Shown here in pieces: positions 48,174 to 60,224 of a stretch of DNA of 64,000 nt. Source of the DNA: Eudorina sp. 2006-703-Eu-15 (lineage: Eukaryota; Chlorophyta; Chlorophyceae; Chlamydomonadales; Volvocaceae); assembly GCA_003117195.1 (NCBI GenBank), contig BDSI01000070.1, forward strand, positions 124,501-188,500. The letters are read 5' to 3'. The position numbers and the translations under genes are program-made. Below the pieces are notes generated by a model. It was not told the DNA's origin, searched no databases, and worked only from the letters and a program-made list of their open reading frames with translations. Positions within the stretch are counted from its first letter, which is position 1, and the number at the start of each line of letters is the position of its first letter.

Positions 48174-51110
48174 TCACTTCTTGCGCGGCCGGCCCAGCGG
48201 CTTCAAGTACTTGGCCGCCAGCTCCTCCTGGGTCTTCCTGCGGTTCTCCAGGCACCGCTGGTACAGCTCGCACATGTAGGCCTGCTGCTCCTCCGCGCTG
48301 ACCTGCGTGAGGGTAGGGGGGCGCACGTTGGACGGCATAGACCTCATGACGTGGAAATCGTGGGCCAAGTGTTGTCAAGACGTTGTCACGATTCCGAATG
48401 CGGAGCAGGTCACGCCACCCCAGCGCGGTTGACCGAGGTTGTTGGGGGGTTATCGTGTTTGCCCAGCCAGGCGGCACAGTCCGAACAGCGCCGCAGCCGA
48501 TGAGCGGTCTGAGGCGGCAGTCACAACATGCGCCTCGCTGTGCCCTCACCTGTTTGACGGGCACCCATTGCTCCTGGCCGTCATCGCCGAACTTGAGCGA
48601 CACGAGCGAGATGCGGTCGCCATCGGCCACGTTGCGGTCCTTGGGCTTGTACAGCCGAGCAATCATGGAGTCGTACTCGTCCTGCACATTTGCAGCAAAT
48701 CGAGAGGTCAAGCGACGCGCCGGTCAATGGTGTTCAACATTTGTGGATTTGTCCCAAAGCCAGAACACCTCTAGGTCTAGCGGCCGCTCAGGGTACAGCT
48801 CGCCCACCAGGACGAACAATGGTGGGAAGGACAACGCCCCGGCGCAAAACCCCACGATATGTCAGGTTTTGGCCACAGCCAGCGCACAATTTGATGAGAC
48901 ACTCCCACTCCAGCCCAAGCATGTGGTTAACCTCCTTTTCAACACGTTTAATCCCATGTACAGAGCCATTGCAGGTAGGTACGCGCAGTTGGGCGCACAC
49001 CACACGGCGGCACCCAAGCCATCGCCCTCCCCGCCAGCCTCAGCCCACCGCACCTGCGTCAGCTTCTTGGTGTTGAACACGGTAGCCGCGCCCGGCGGAA
49101 TCTCCTTGGCAGGCACGCCGCCCTTCTCCCGGGTGTACTTGTCGATGTACGCGTTGGTCATCCGCTCCAGGGCGTCGCACAGCTCCTCGCCGCTGATGAT
49201 CTTGCCCTGTTCGTTAAATGCGACCGGGAATCAGCACCACGAAGTTCAACCGGCAGCCCGCGGGTCGTGGACGCACGCGGCAACGCCCCCACGAGCTGGG
49301 TCGGTGAAACGTGGAAGGGTTTCAGCGGCTGCTTCCAGTTCAAGCTTGCTTAGCTTGGTTTGCCGTGCTGGCCCGTGCCGCAGACTCAGTCGCAACTACC
49401 TAGGTATGCTGTGAACTGGGTTGAGCGCTGCTGTGCATTGGGTTGGGCGGAATGCCACTCACCGACTTGGGCAGGCGGTAGGTGCCCGTCAGCCACGGGC
49501 CGGTCTTGATCTTCGACGGGGAAGGCGGCTGTACGGACATGTCTGCTAGTGCCTGGTTGGGCGGGGCCCCCTGGCGTGATGGCGGCGCGGAACGCACGCT
49601 GGCGTTACTCGCAGAGGAGAGGCGCTTCTCTCCCTCCGCTGCGCTGCTCTTCCGCTCGCTGCCGGCGCTGTTCTGGCGGGAGCGGATGACCTGCGGGGAG
49701 GCCACGGGACCCACACGTTAGGGGGATTCAGGATGAAGTGGATATCACAGCGTAAAGTGAGTGTTACAGCGGAATCCACAAAGGGATCATGGGTGCCATG
49801 TGCCGCCGCAGCATCAGTCTCACTCCGCTCAGTGTCGGACGCGGACACCATTGACCGCAAGCCCCTTTCGCCGTGACCCACATCAGCAAACGCGTGTAAG
49901 TGTATGCACTTGCGGCAGACTTGCGCCGGACAGGATTAAACAAACCACCAGTCTGATGCAACTCGCGTACTGAACCTCGTTGGCTTTCAGTCCTACGCAC
50001 ATACGTACGCGGACATCAGTGGGTGCTAATCTACCATTTGACAACATTTCAAATACCCTGGGTTCTTTTCATCCCATGCGGCAGCGTGGCACGAGGAACC
50101 TAATTGCGCCATCTATAACAGCAGCCGCAGACCGCGTCGGACGTCATTTACACCCGCAGGCTCACCTCTCGCGCCTGCTGTTGCGCCATCTCGTCGACCT
50201 CAGCGTGCGCCTCGGGGCTCTGGTTGATATCCGTGATGACGTCCGGGTGGTGACTTGAGGCCGGTCGCTCGGGGTCCGCCTCGCCCTCTCCGTCAGCCTT
50301 GGCCTCGCCCTCGCCAGCCGGTGGGGCATCGTCGGCAGCCTTGGCGTCTCCGCCTTCGGCACAGGCTCCCTCGGCAGCTTGCTGCTCCTCAGACGAAGCC
50401 ACATCCACAGGAGCAGGCTTGGCGGATCCCGGCCTGGCGGAAGCGGGACGAGCGGAGGATGGGCGAGCCGACTCTGGGCGGGCTGCATTTGGCTGCGCCG
50501 AGTCCGGACGAGCCGAGGGCGGGCGGGTTGAATCTGCGCGCGCCGACTCGGGACGTGCCGACTCGGGGCGTGCTGACTCGGGACGTGCTGACTCGGGGCG
50601 GGCCGAGGCCGGCCGGGCAGCGTCGGGGGCTGCAGAAGGTGGACGTGAAGACTCTTCCTTGGCCGAGGGCGGCCTGGCCGACTCCGGACGCGCTGAAGCA
50701 GGTCTGGCAGACTCTGGCCTGGCAGATGCAGGCCTGGCGGATGCAGGTCTGGCGGAGGTGGGTCTCGAAGATGCGGAAGCCGGCCTGTCGACTGCTGCGT
50801 CGCCCCCCTCGGCATAGTCGCCATCCCCGGCAGTTTGAGGACGCGAGCCATCCGCGTACTCGGTGCCACCGTCTTCAAGGGCCTCTGTGTCTGCTGTGAC
50901 AGGCCTTATGACGTCGCCAGCCTCTTCCGGATCTCCAGCTTCCTACGAAACCGGCGTTTGGTGCGTCATCCTGTTAAATGTTAAGGGAGTTCGAAAACGC
51001 ATGGTCCGCGGAGAAAATTCCATCGGAACATCGCACGAAGGTTCGCTATGTGAATGCATACAGTTTTCCTCACTTACCACCGCGTCAACATCCTTCTCAG
51101 TGTCGGACAT
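48174..51110 (-). CDS. Ser-Ala-Arg-Pro repeat protein, possibly flagella-associated
   Basis: Six exons, 51078-51110, 50166-50942, 49463-49690, 49054-49206, 48550-48681 and 48174-48302 (TGA), all with phase 0 junctions, give 483 residues. The start is MSDTEKDVDAV in an 11-codon first exon. Residues about 63-185 are a run of degenerate five-residue repeats (RPASA, RPESA, RPPSA). An acidic Glu/Ala region follows. Then come GPWLTGTYRLPKS, GEELCDALERMTNAYIDKYT, DEYDSMIARLYKPKDRN and a basic helical tail EELAAKYLKPLGRPRKK. Repeats of SARP type are common in volvocalean flagellar and microtubule-linked proteins, but I cannot name a family, so the flagellar link is inference. All splice sites are canonical. 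Confidence 0.8.
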
Positions 51111-52350
51111 TTATGCAGTCCTGATCTGGGTGACGGCTTATATTGAGGCCTCAAGCGCCCCTACCTTTCCCTTTGTATACAGAAACGCCTCGGAAGTTGT
51201 TTTGGATTTTTACACAACCATCTACGTTGATAAGTATTAGTTGCAGATGGGAAAACTTACTCTGATGAGCATGCCGTGCATGTTGCAGAAGTTTACAAGG
51301 ATTGCCGAGAACGTGCCGTACATTTACGCGGTCGTTGTTTTTGCCCAAAGCCCGCAAAACATGACAATTATCAGCCAAACTATATACGCTAGCGCATGCT
51401 GCCATAGAATGTGCGTGATACCCACCGACTTGGTAAATGCCCAACATCGGCAGACCAATCACGATCACCACACGCGCTAAGTCCACGTAATATACAAAGC
51501 GGTCAAATCATTCGTACCTTCACGCACACAACGAGCTGGCCGACCCATGGACCGGTCCGACCGCAAGCAAGAATAACAGGACGAGGCCAAGAGCGCTGCT
51601 CTCAGGTAATGTCACAAAATGATAATCTGCATGTGTCAGCCTGCAGCGGTAAGTAACCCGACGGGGATCATTACCGGTACCATAGTGCTCGCTTTCTTGA
51701 AGAAAAAATATGATAGCTGCAACCGCAAAGACAACCCTGCACCAGTCAGCCTAAGCTCACGATCCAACTTGTGCTCCTGGGGCATATAAACGAGTCGCCT
51801 CACATGTCACTCTTCGCTTAAGCAAGCCGCCTGCAAAATCTATGTAACCGATAACCGATTGTAGCCCGTCCACCTGACGCTGCAGCGTCAATGACAATCT
51901 TCGCCTTCTGGCGACCTTCGCTCAGCTTGGTCTGTGCAGCCCCTAGCAGCGTGTCATGTCTTGGGTGCAAACTTTCAAAATCCGGACGACGTGCCATGCA
52001 AACTCCATTCCGATCGTGACAAAACGCACATAGCCTGCCGCCATGGGGCAAAACTGCAGGCTCCCGCGGCCCGGGACGCGTCGACAATCCGACTTGATCT
52101 GAGGATGCTAAACCGCGATCCGCCCAGGCACCGCATACACCCACAGCATATCCTTGCGTGGACAGGCAAATTAAATGTAGGAGCGGACGTGAGCGCGACC
52201 CCCCGTCCTGGACCTCTGCCCGCGCCCTTCGTGCACGGGCAACTGACAACGCACCTGAACGCACCGCGACGCTCCTGCAACCGCATCTTACCCCACGCCG
52301 CCAGTGGCTCACCTACTCAAGGAGCGGCAGCGAGATGCCTGAGAACGCGT
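51111..52350. other. Intergenic spacer, CBM20 gene 3' / SARP gene 5'
   Basis: About 1.2 kb with only short, overlapping frames. It contains the promoter of the SARP-repeat gene on its left side and the 3' UTR of the CBM20 gene on its right. No RNA gene or repeat is recognised. Confidence 0.4.
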
Positions 52351-54688
52351 TCACCCCTGACGGGCAACAAGCCGCGAAGTGAGCTCCCCCGTGGTGGCCA
52401 CCGCATCCGCGGCCGCAGCGGTGGTCTGGCCCTGCAGCGCGGTCGACTGGGTCTGCGCGTAGGACACGCCACTGCGCACCATGGGCTGCAGCTCTGCTAT
52501 CCGGTCGTTCATGCTGCCCTGCATGCCTGCCATCTGCGCGCGCACCGCCGGCTGGACCGCGGCCACCTGCTCCTGCACCGCCGTCACATGCCCCACGAGC
52601 GCTGCCAGCTGCGACTGCACCTGGGCGCCAACCTGGGAGGACTGTAGTAACGTGGCGCTGACTGCCTCGCTGGCCCGCCCGTTGAGCAACGACTTGTCCA
52701 GCCCGCCCGGCAACAGGAACGCGGCGGCCGCGACAGCGCCGGCGGCGCATGTTGCCAGGAGCAGCAGGACCGCGCCTCCGCCACCCCCGGAGGAACTCGG
52801 TCCGGCGTCGGTGGCTGCCGCCTCCGCGGCGGCGAGCGAAGAGGCTTCGGCGGCCGCCGCCGCTGCCGCCGCCGCGTCTGCTGCCACATCTTCGGCCTGC
52901 AGGTCACGCACCAAGCAACATACATATATATTGAACTTCGATCATGCAGTACCCAAATTGCCCGAGTCAGATTGATTAATTGTCCCTTTCCTATGCCGAA
53001 CGCCGTTCTTATGACATAGGTCCCGAGAGGCTGACGGTACTTCAGGTCTCGCGACCGTCCCCTCCTCCATCCATGCATGTGTACACTCACTGTGCTGGTG
53101 TCACTCGCCTCGTCCGACAACGCCAGGAATGTTGGCAGCTCCTCCGTGGGAGAATCTGCGGCGCAGGACGGCAGCGGGAAGGTTTCCATACAACATGACA
53201 TGCTACCAAAAAATAATACGGACGGCCATTGCTGTGAGTGTGGATGAACAGCACAGACGAAAATGGTTGCCGGCAGGCAGAAATTCGCCTGCGGTAAAGC
53301 CAAGCAGTTGAACGTGCAGGCTCTCCACCTTTTGAATGCACGCGGCGGGCCCAAAACTGCCCTCGGCGTCTCGAAACCTCGCGGGGAGGGCTGCACACGT
53401 AACACTTCGTTGCCGCATCACCGGTCTGTCGGCAACCCTTGTGTCAGACATCGTTTCGCGACGAGCTGTGCCCGACCCAGATCGCATCGCCCATCGATAA
53501 CAACATGAATTCCACGGCATGTCGTGCTTACGACCTGCTTGGGTCGAGGACGCCTCCTCGGCAACGGCGGCCTGGTTCGCCTCCGAGGCGGCCGGCGCCG
53601 GTGGGGGCGGCGCAGGTGTGAACGCCTGGGTCATGTCCGCGGTGGCGCCCCACTGGCAATCCACGCCCCACGAGCCCGGCTCTGTCGTGATGTTGAGGAT
53701 GCGGTTCCCGCCGTCCTCCCACCGCGTCACCGAGTTGGTCGTCTGGTTGTACACAACGCACTGCGACGGAGGACGGAGGACACCAGTCCGCATGTGGATG
53801 AATCAGACCATCAACGACCACCACCCTCACGATGCCATAGTTCGCCACGCATGTGTGCGTGTTTTGAAGCTGCAGTTCCCTCACGCGTCCTGATGCATGT
53901 TTGCGACGCGCACAAGGGGTTCCAGGGTGCTGTTGACGCTGACAAACAACACCGCGTCCTGAGAGGCACTGCGGCCCGCCGAGCGTCTATGGAACCCTCA
54001 CCTTGAACTCGTAATGGCCAGCGCCCATGGGCACCTCTGCGGTCCACACATCCCCCTCGGTCCACGTCAGCTGCAAACCCCGGTCAGCTGACCAGTCCCC
54101 AAGCAAAGAGCTAGAACCGACAACCTGTGGGTGCGACGAATTGGATCACAACCGAGTGAAGTAGAGGTGAAACCAACAGGGGCCCAACCAAAGGCCATGT
54201 TGAGGTTAAGTGTAGCCCCCGCCTGGGTCTGTCCCCTAAATACCTTGTCGCACGATAACCTCACCCGCAGCGTCTCGCCAAAGTTCACTCTGTATGGAAT
54301 TCTGATTGTTACCATAGGTGTACCTTGAGATGCCTGCAGCGCGCAACCAAATTCTCAACTACCGATCAGAATTGCGTTGCAAGGATTCAGTTGGCTTATC
54401 CGCACCTCCCCTACAGCTGAACAAATTTGAAGAGACCTCCGTGTTGAATGCATCAAGTTTATGCTCGTGGGCGAGTTCGCGAGGAATCGAATTGCACTTT
54501 GCGTTCCTGTGCGCCGGGAAAAATAGATAAGGCGTGCGTTGCAACATCCAACCTGTCACGCCTTAATCAAATGGGCTTCCACTCTCACCGCGCTGGTAAA
54601 GCCGAGCAGCTCGAAGCTCTCGCTGTCCACCAGGTAGCCTAGCGGATGTCTCTGCGCCCCGGCATGTTCGAGCGGTCATGGCCCTCAT
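52351..54688 (-). CDS. Plastid starch-binding (CBM20) protein with C-terminal membrane anchor and helical tail
   Basis: Six exons, 54589-54688, 54178-54323, 54002-54070, 53535-53760, 53091-53155 and 52351-52896 (TGA), give 383 residues. Residues 1-33 (MRAMTARTCRGAETSARLPG..) look like a plastid transit peptide. A CBM20 fold spans about 37-141: VTIRIPYRVNFGETLRV, LTWTEGDVWTAEVPMGAGHY, then CVVYNQTTNSVTRWEDGGNR. The WEDGGNR is the conserved WExGxNR starch-site motif. After a Pro/Ala linker and an acidic Ala-rich segment comes one strong membrane helix at about 243-265 (AVLLLLATCAAGAVAAAAFL). A Gln/Ala/Val-rich, probably helical tail follows. There is no catalytic domain. Likely role (inference): holding starch at a plastid membrane. 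The exon 2 donor (CCT|GTTGGT) is weak. Confidence 0.8.
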
Positions 54689-55013
54689 ATTTAAAATCAG
54701 GACCTAAGCAAATTGTTCGACAGGAACGAGGGATCGTGCTGGTGTAGGACGACCCACACAGGGCCGATAGACGATGGATGAACACAGCTGTCGAGACAAA
54801 TGATAAGTTGCAATTGTAATCGAGCCAATTCGCCAGAAGGAGTGTCAATTATACCTCGTTCAGGACACATTTAACTCGATTGGGCAAAATGACGCAGTAG
54901 CTTCATAATGTTGAGAGGTTTCGGAGCGTAGCACTAGCACGAGAAACCGTATGTTTTCTGACCACCGAGCCTGTAATTTGACACAATACATTAGCAATAG
55001 TGTGGATGCAGCA
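54689..55013. promoter_or_regulatory. Bidirectional promoter region, CBM20 / Rieske oxygenase genes
   Basis: Only about 325 bp separate the two divergent start codons, so the plastid CBM20 gene and the oxygenase gene probably share regulatory DNA. The region is AT-rich relative to the flanks. If the oxygenase starts at the in-frame ATG at 54951, the gap shrinks to 262 bp. Confidence 0.5.
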
Positions 55014-58000
55014 ATGCAGGCTCGTGGACAAACCGTGGTCGAGCGGAGGTTTTGGCGTGGGAGGGGTTCTTGTTTATCGCCCGTAATTGCAGCACCCACG
55101 CCGCGTCTGTGCTGTCACAGACCCCTTCATCACGCATGGGGAATTCCTGCAAGGGTTCAAGCTGAATCAGCGCCAGCGACGCGGCGAATGGTTTGTCAAG
55201 CCTCCGATGTCGTCGACGTCGTTGAGACGGACGACTTTGACCTCGGCAAGATCCTCTCTGGAGATGATTGCATCGACTGGTTCAACGAGTGGTACCCAAT
55301 TGCCTTCATCAAGTGAGCCAACCGTTCGGTCGCCCGGTAACGGTCATGACCGTGACCACAGCCCCGCAGGCTCCCGCCTGCGATCCGGACACATCAGGCT
55401 TGCTTAAGACGTCAAAACAAATCCGCAACCCCACTTCCTGGTCGGATGCTTGATCCGTGCCTGTGCGAAAGTTGTGGTCCTTCGCCAACTTCCCGGCAAC
55501 TAGTCCAACTGACCGGCTGACTCTGATCGCCTCCGGTCCTTTGGCCGCAAAGGGCCAGTTCCAACGGCGACCAGCACCGTCTCCTCAGCCTGTGTTGAGC
55601 TGCTGAGAGACGAGCAGCAATGAGCCAAATCCCAAACCTCCGCTGCTACGAGCACCGTTGCGCGGGCACTGGCTCGTGTGGCGTCAGCCCGGCCCGCCTG
55701 CTTCCCCTGGAGTACCCCGCACCGCCGGGAGATCGGTTCCCGCACTTGCCGCACTCGCCGCATGACGACTTGGCGGTCCGGTCGTCGCTTCGCCCGGTCC
55801 CGCCCCATGCTGGCGCCACTCCCGCTCAAATTTCTCTATCCACTCCCCTGCCTGCCCCTCTCCCCCTCCGCCGCGCGGGTGCGCCGATGTGGCCCCAACC
55901 TGCTCGCGGTTGGTCTCCTCGACTGAGGCCACCCGAAGTCCCGAACCCCCGCATGCCATGCGCCAACCCCTAACCCTCCGGGGTCGCCGGGCTGGGTGTG
56001 TCTGGGTTGTTTCTTTTTAACCCCGAACCCTTCGCCCTTGATCCAAATCCAGCGACAGCCTCAACCTGCGAGGCCACTCACGCCCTCTCCCAGCCCACAA
56101 ACTCCTCGCGCCCGTCCCCGCCCGGCCCCGCCCGGCCCCTTGTCTTGCCGAAGTGATCTGGACAAGTCCCGGCCGCACCGCTTCGTGCTGCTGGACATCC
56201 CGCTGGTGGTCTGGTGGGACACCAACGCAGCTGCCTGGAGAGTGCTGGAGGACGTGTGCCCACACCGCCTGGTGCCTCTGAGGTCGGCGGCAGGGTGACA
56301 GGTTGGGGAACAGGGGCAGGGTGGGGCGTAGAGGAACTGGCAAACTTTTGTAACAGCCTGCGCTTTTGGATGGGGAGCTGTTGAAGGGGAGGAGCGGGAG
56401 CAAGGTGGCGTAGGGCGCGGTGGGGCGTGACCCCCACGCTCCCACCGCGTCGGTTTATCTTCCACGCGCATTTGCAGCTTGTCCCGCGATCTCCTCCGTG
56501 CGGTTCCTGTCCTGTACTTATGGTCTCACCTTGCGCTGAACCCCAACCCCCTTGTTTCCTCCGCGGCCTCGTCACGGCAGCGAGGGCCGCATCAACGGCG
56601 CGGGGCTGCTTGAGTGCGGGTACCACGGCTGGGCGTTCAGTGGGCAGGGCCGGTGCGAGACGGTGCCGCAGGTGGAGGCGCCGGACGGGAGGGCCGCGAC
56701 GGGCCGTAAGGGAGTTGGCGGGAGGATTGGCGGGGAGATTTTCATGACCATGGGCATGAGGATTGGCGGGGAGATGGTTATGGCCATGGGCATGAGGATT
56801 GGCGGGGAGATCGTCATGGCCATGGGCATGAGGATTGGCAGGGCCATATGCAGACACGGCGAGCTATGTAACGTTAGTACGTTACACACACACACACATA
56901 CATTCACACACTCGCGTGTCACGCACTCCTGTTCTGCCTGCCTAAGTAACACACACATTCACACACACGCGTGTCACGCACTCCTGTTCTGCCTGCCTAA
57001 GTAACACACACATTCACACACTCGCGTGTCACGCACTCCTGTTCTGCCTGCCTAAGTAACACACACATTCACACACACGCATGTCACGCACACACTCGCG
57101 CCCCCTTAGCCTGCATCAACCGTCAAGCCGGGCTTCGCTTCTCGCGGCTCGGTACTACCTGACACGCGCTCCCACTCCCGCAGGAGGGCAAGATCGACAG
57201 CCCACGCGCCTGTGCGGTGGCCTACCACTGCGCGGTGCGGCAGGGCCTGCTGTTCGTGCTGCCCAAGCCGCTGCCGCCCGCGCTGCTGCCCAGCGGGTCC
57301 GCCAACGGCAGCCTGGGGGAGGCGCTGGCGGAGGCGGTGGCGGAGGAGGCCAGGATTCCGGTGGTTCCGGAGCTGGATGAACCAGGCGGCAAGTGGATTT
57401 CGCAGGTGAGGGCAGGCGGGAGAGAAGAACCGGGGCGGGGTAGGGGGGGGGCGGCGCAAGATGCCGCGTGGCGAGGCGGCGGTGCTGGTGATGGTGGTGA
57501 ATGAGGACCCCAAGGACCTCTCGGACCCGGGTGGGGGGCGCCCATGGGAGGTGGTCAGGTGGAGGTGGAGGTGGCGTTGCGACATGCCCGCGCGCTGCCC
57601 CTTTGCGTGTCGTAACCCGCCGTACAAGCATCCGGGGCTTGCCCCAACCCCATGCGCCCTGCTTGGTCATGATGCGCCTCTAGTGCTTTTGCTTTTCAAT
57701 ACACGCCGCGGCAATAAATAGCACGCTATCCGCGCTGCGGGTATGTATGTGCCCGTCAGTGACCCGCCCTCTGCTGCGGGGCCCCATGTGTCCGGGCTCT
57801 TTCTTTCTAAACCCTCCCTGGACACCCTGCAGGACGTCTGGCGCGATGTGCCGTACGACTGGTCGACCCTGATGGAGAACGTCCTGGACCCCGGCCACGT
57901 GCCCTTCACCCACCATGCATCCATGAGCAACCGAAACGTCATCGTGAGTACGACAGTACGGCAGGTTCCGCGGGCCCACCGGTTCCCGCCGCTAATCACA

Positions 58001-58409
58001 TGTGGCCCGGGCTCGGCCGGGCGGGCAGGGGCGGACGCCAGGGAGGGACCCAGATCCCAACATCTGACATTGACGCCGAACCCTGACTTTCTGTGACGAG
58101 GCAGGGGCAGGGGCAGGGGCAGGGGCGGTGGGGCATTCCAGGGTGGAATTCCATCCGGCATGCGTTCGTGCGGCGCGGCTGCGTGCATGGGGAGCGGACT
58201 GCGACTGGGCCCCACCCCGGGCGGCCCCACCTCCTGCAACGGCTCTGATGTTCAGGCCCGTCAGGCTCGGATGCCCCCACCACCACCTCCTCCGGCTCTG
58301 ACGCCACGGCCCGTCCAGCTCTGATGCCCCCACCACCTCCTCTTCCTCCGGTTCGGACGCCCCGGAGCATCTCGAGGGCCGGAGGGTTTCGCCCTCTGTC
58401 TGGCACCTG

Positions 58410-58490
<81 letters not shown>

Positions 58491-60187
58491 GCCAGGGCTA
58501 CGCAGCGCGGCGCGGCGCAGCGCAGTACCCGACACGCACCCGCCGTCACCGCATTCGCGCACGCCGCCGGCGGGTCCTTTTGCATGCCGTACAGGGACCG
58601 TACGACTTGAAGCTGACGTCACCGCTGTCCGAGCGGGGCTTCGCGGGATTGTGGAAAACGGGTGAGGAGACGGGGAGGGATGAAGGCGCGAGGGAGGGAG
58701 TTGTGGGGGCGGTCAAATCTCTTATGTGTTTCGGAGCTGTCATTCTTGCTGACGTCATTCCAAGGGCAGCGCTGGCGCCCGACGAGCATGAGCTTTGGTT
58801 GTCGGTGACGCCTCCCATCCATAAGACGTTACGTATTTGAATAAATGAATGAACGTCACGTATTTGTAATGCATGCAAAAAAAGCCGCGGTTTCAGAGGG
58901 AAACCGCGATGCCAAAGATAATGCTGGTACGACATGGGCAGGTACGACTGCGTACGGCGGCGCAGCTTCCCAGTTCCCCCTTCACACCCGACCGCCGACA
59001 CCTCGCTACCCCCGCTTCCGCCGGAACCGCAACCGCAGGCCACCTGGCCAGGCCCCCACGGACATGAGAACATGTGTCATGTAATGGTGAGGCGACAAAG
59101 ACGCCCCATCCGCGCCCTGGCCTCCTCATCAACATCCGTACACTCCGCCATGTGCCATCGGACCCCCTCCTGCCTGCCCCTTCTCCCCGCCTGCTTCCGC
59201 CTGTGCCCGCCTGCCCGTCGACGCTCCCCTCCCCTTCCCTCCTCCCTCCCTTCCATGCCTGTCCTTCCGTGCCCCGCCCCGCCCCGCCCCGTCCCGTCCC
59301 CCGCCGGACACGCAGGCCCCCGTGCCGGCAAGCTGGGCCCCCAGTCCACCGTGTTCACCGCCCCCAACTTCATGCGCAACCGGCTGGACACCAAGAGCTC
59401 CGCCTTCCTGACGGTGGTGTATGCGGGTGGGTGAGGGGGGAGCTGGGAGGGGGGAGGGGTGGGGGGACAGCGGCCGCCGTACCCTCCCGCGGGAGGGGAG
59501 CCACCGCTGCTGCGCTGCGATGTGCCGCGGTGTGTGTTGGTGTGGTACGGTGCGCGAAGGATCCGGCCCGACCTGAATTCAACTAGTTGCCATTGCGCTC
59601 GATATCGTATGTATCCGGCAATATGCTAACATGACAAAATAGCAACGGGGGTTGTGTGCGTGTGTGTGTGTGTGTGCGCGCGCGCGTTTCAGTTCCTCCC
59701 GGCCCAGCAAGCCACGCGCCCACCCATCACACAGCCTAGGCCCCTCACCTACCGTATGCCGCTCCGCGGCTTTGCCTCCGTCCCCCGCCCCCAACACACT
59801 CGATCGGATCTTTGCTCAGGCAGCTCACTAGGCGCGCTTGGCACCGTTCGCGCGCCCCTCCCCCTCCCCAAGGCCCCATTCCTATCTCTCCCCCCCCGCA
59901 CCGCCCTCCCTCTCGCTGTCCGCGGACCCGCAGTGCCCATGCGGCCCGGCAAGTGCCGTCTGATCAACCGCAACGTCTTCCGACTGGACAACGGACTGGC
60001 GCGGGGCGTCTTTGGGTGAGCGGGACCGGCCCAGGACCCCTCCCTCCCCCCTCCCCCTCCCGGTTTCTTCTCTAAACAGCCCATACCAGGTCACCGGCTG
60101 CCGTGACTGGTCTGTTGCCACTGACACTCACACGCGCCGCCTATATCGCCTGTTAAGCTGGACTCGCTTCTCGCGGCTCAGTTCTCC

Positions 60188-60224
<37 letters not shown>

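Noticed and set aside
48781..48830. Possible extra exon (GELYPERPLDLE) between exons 4 and 5 of the SARP-repeat gene
   Set aside because: No AG acceptor lies close upstream, and exons 4 and 5 already join in phase.
58261..58485. Val-Cys repeat open frame
   Set aside because: Translation of the CA microsatellite.
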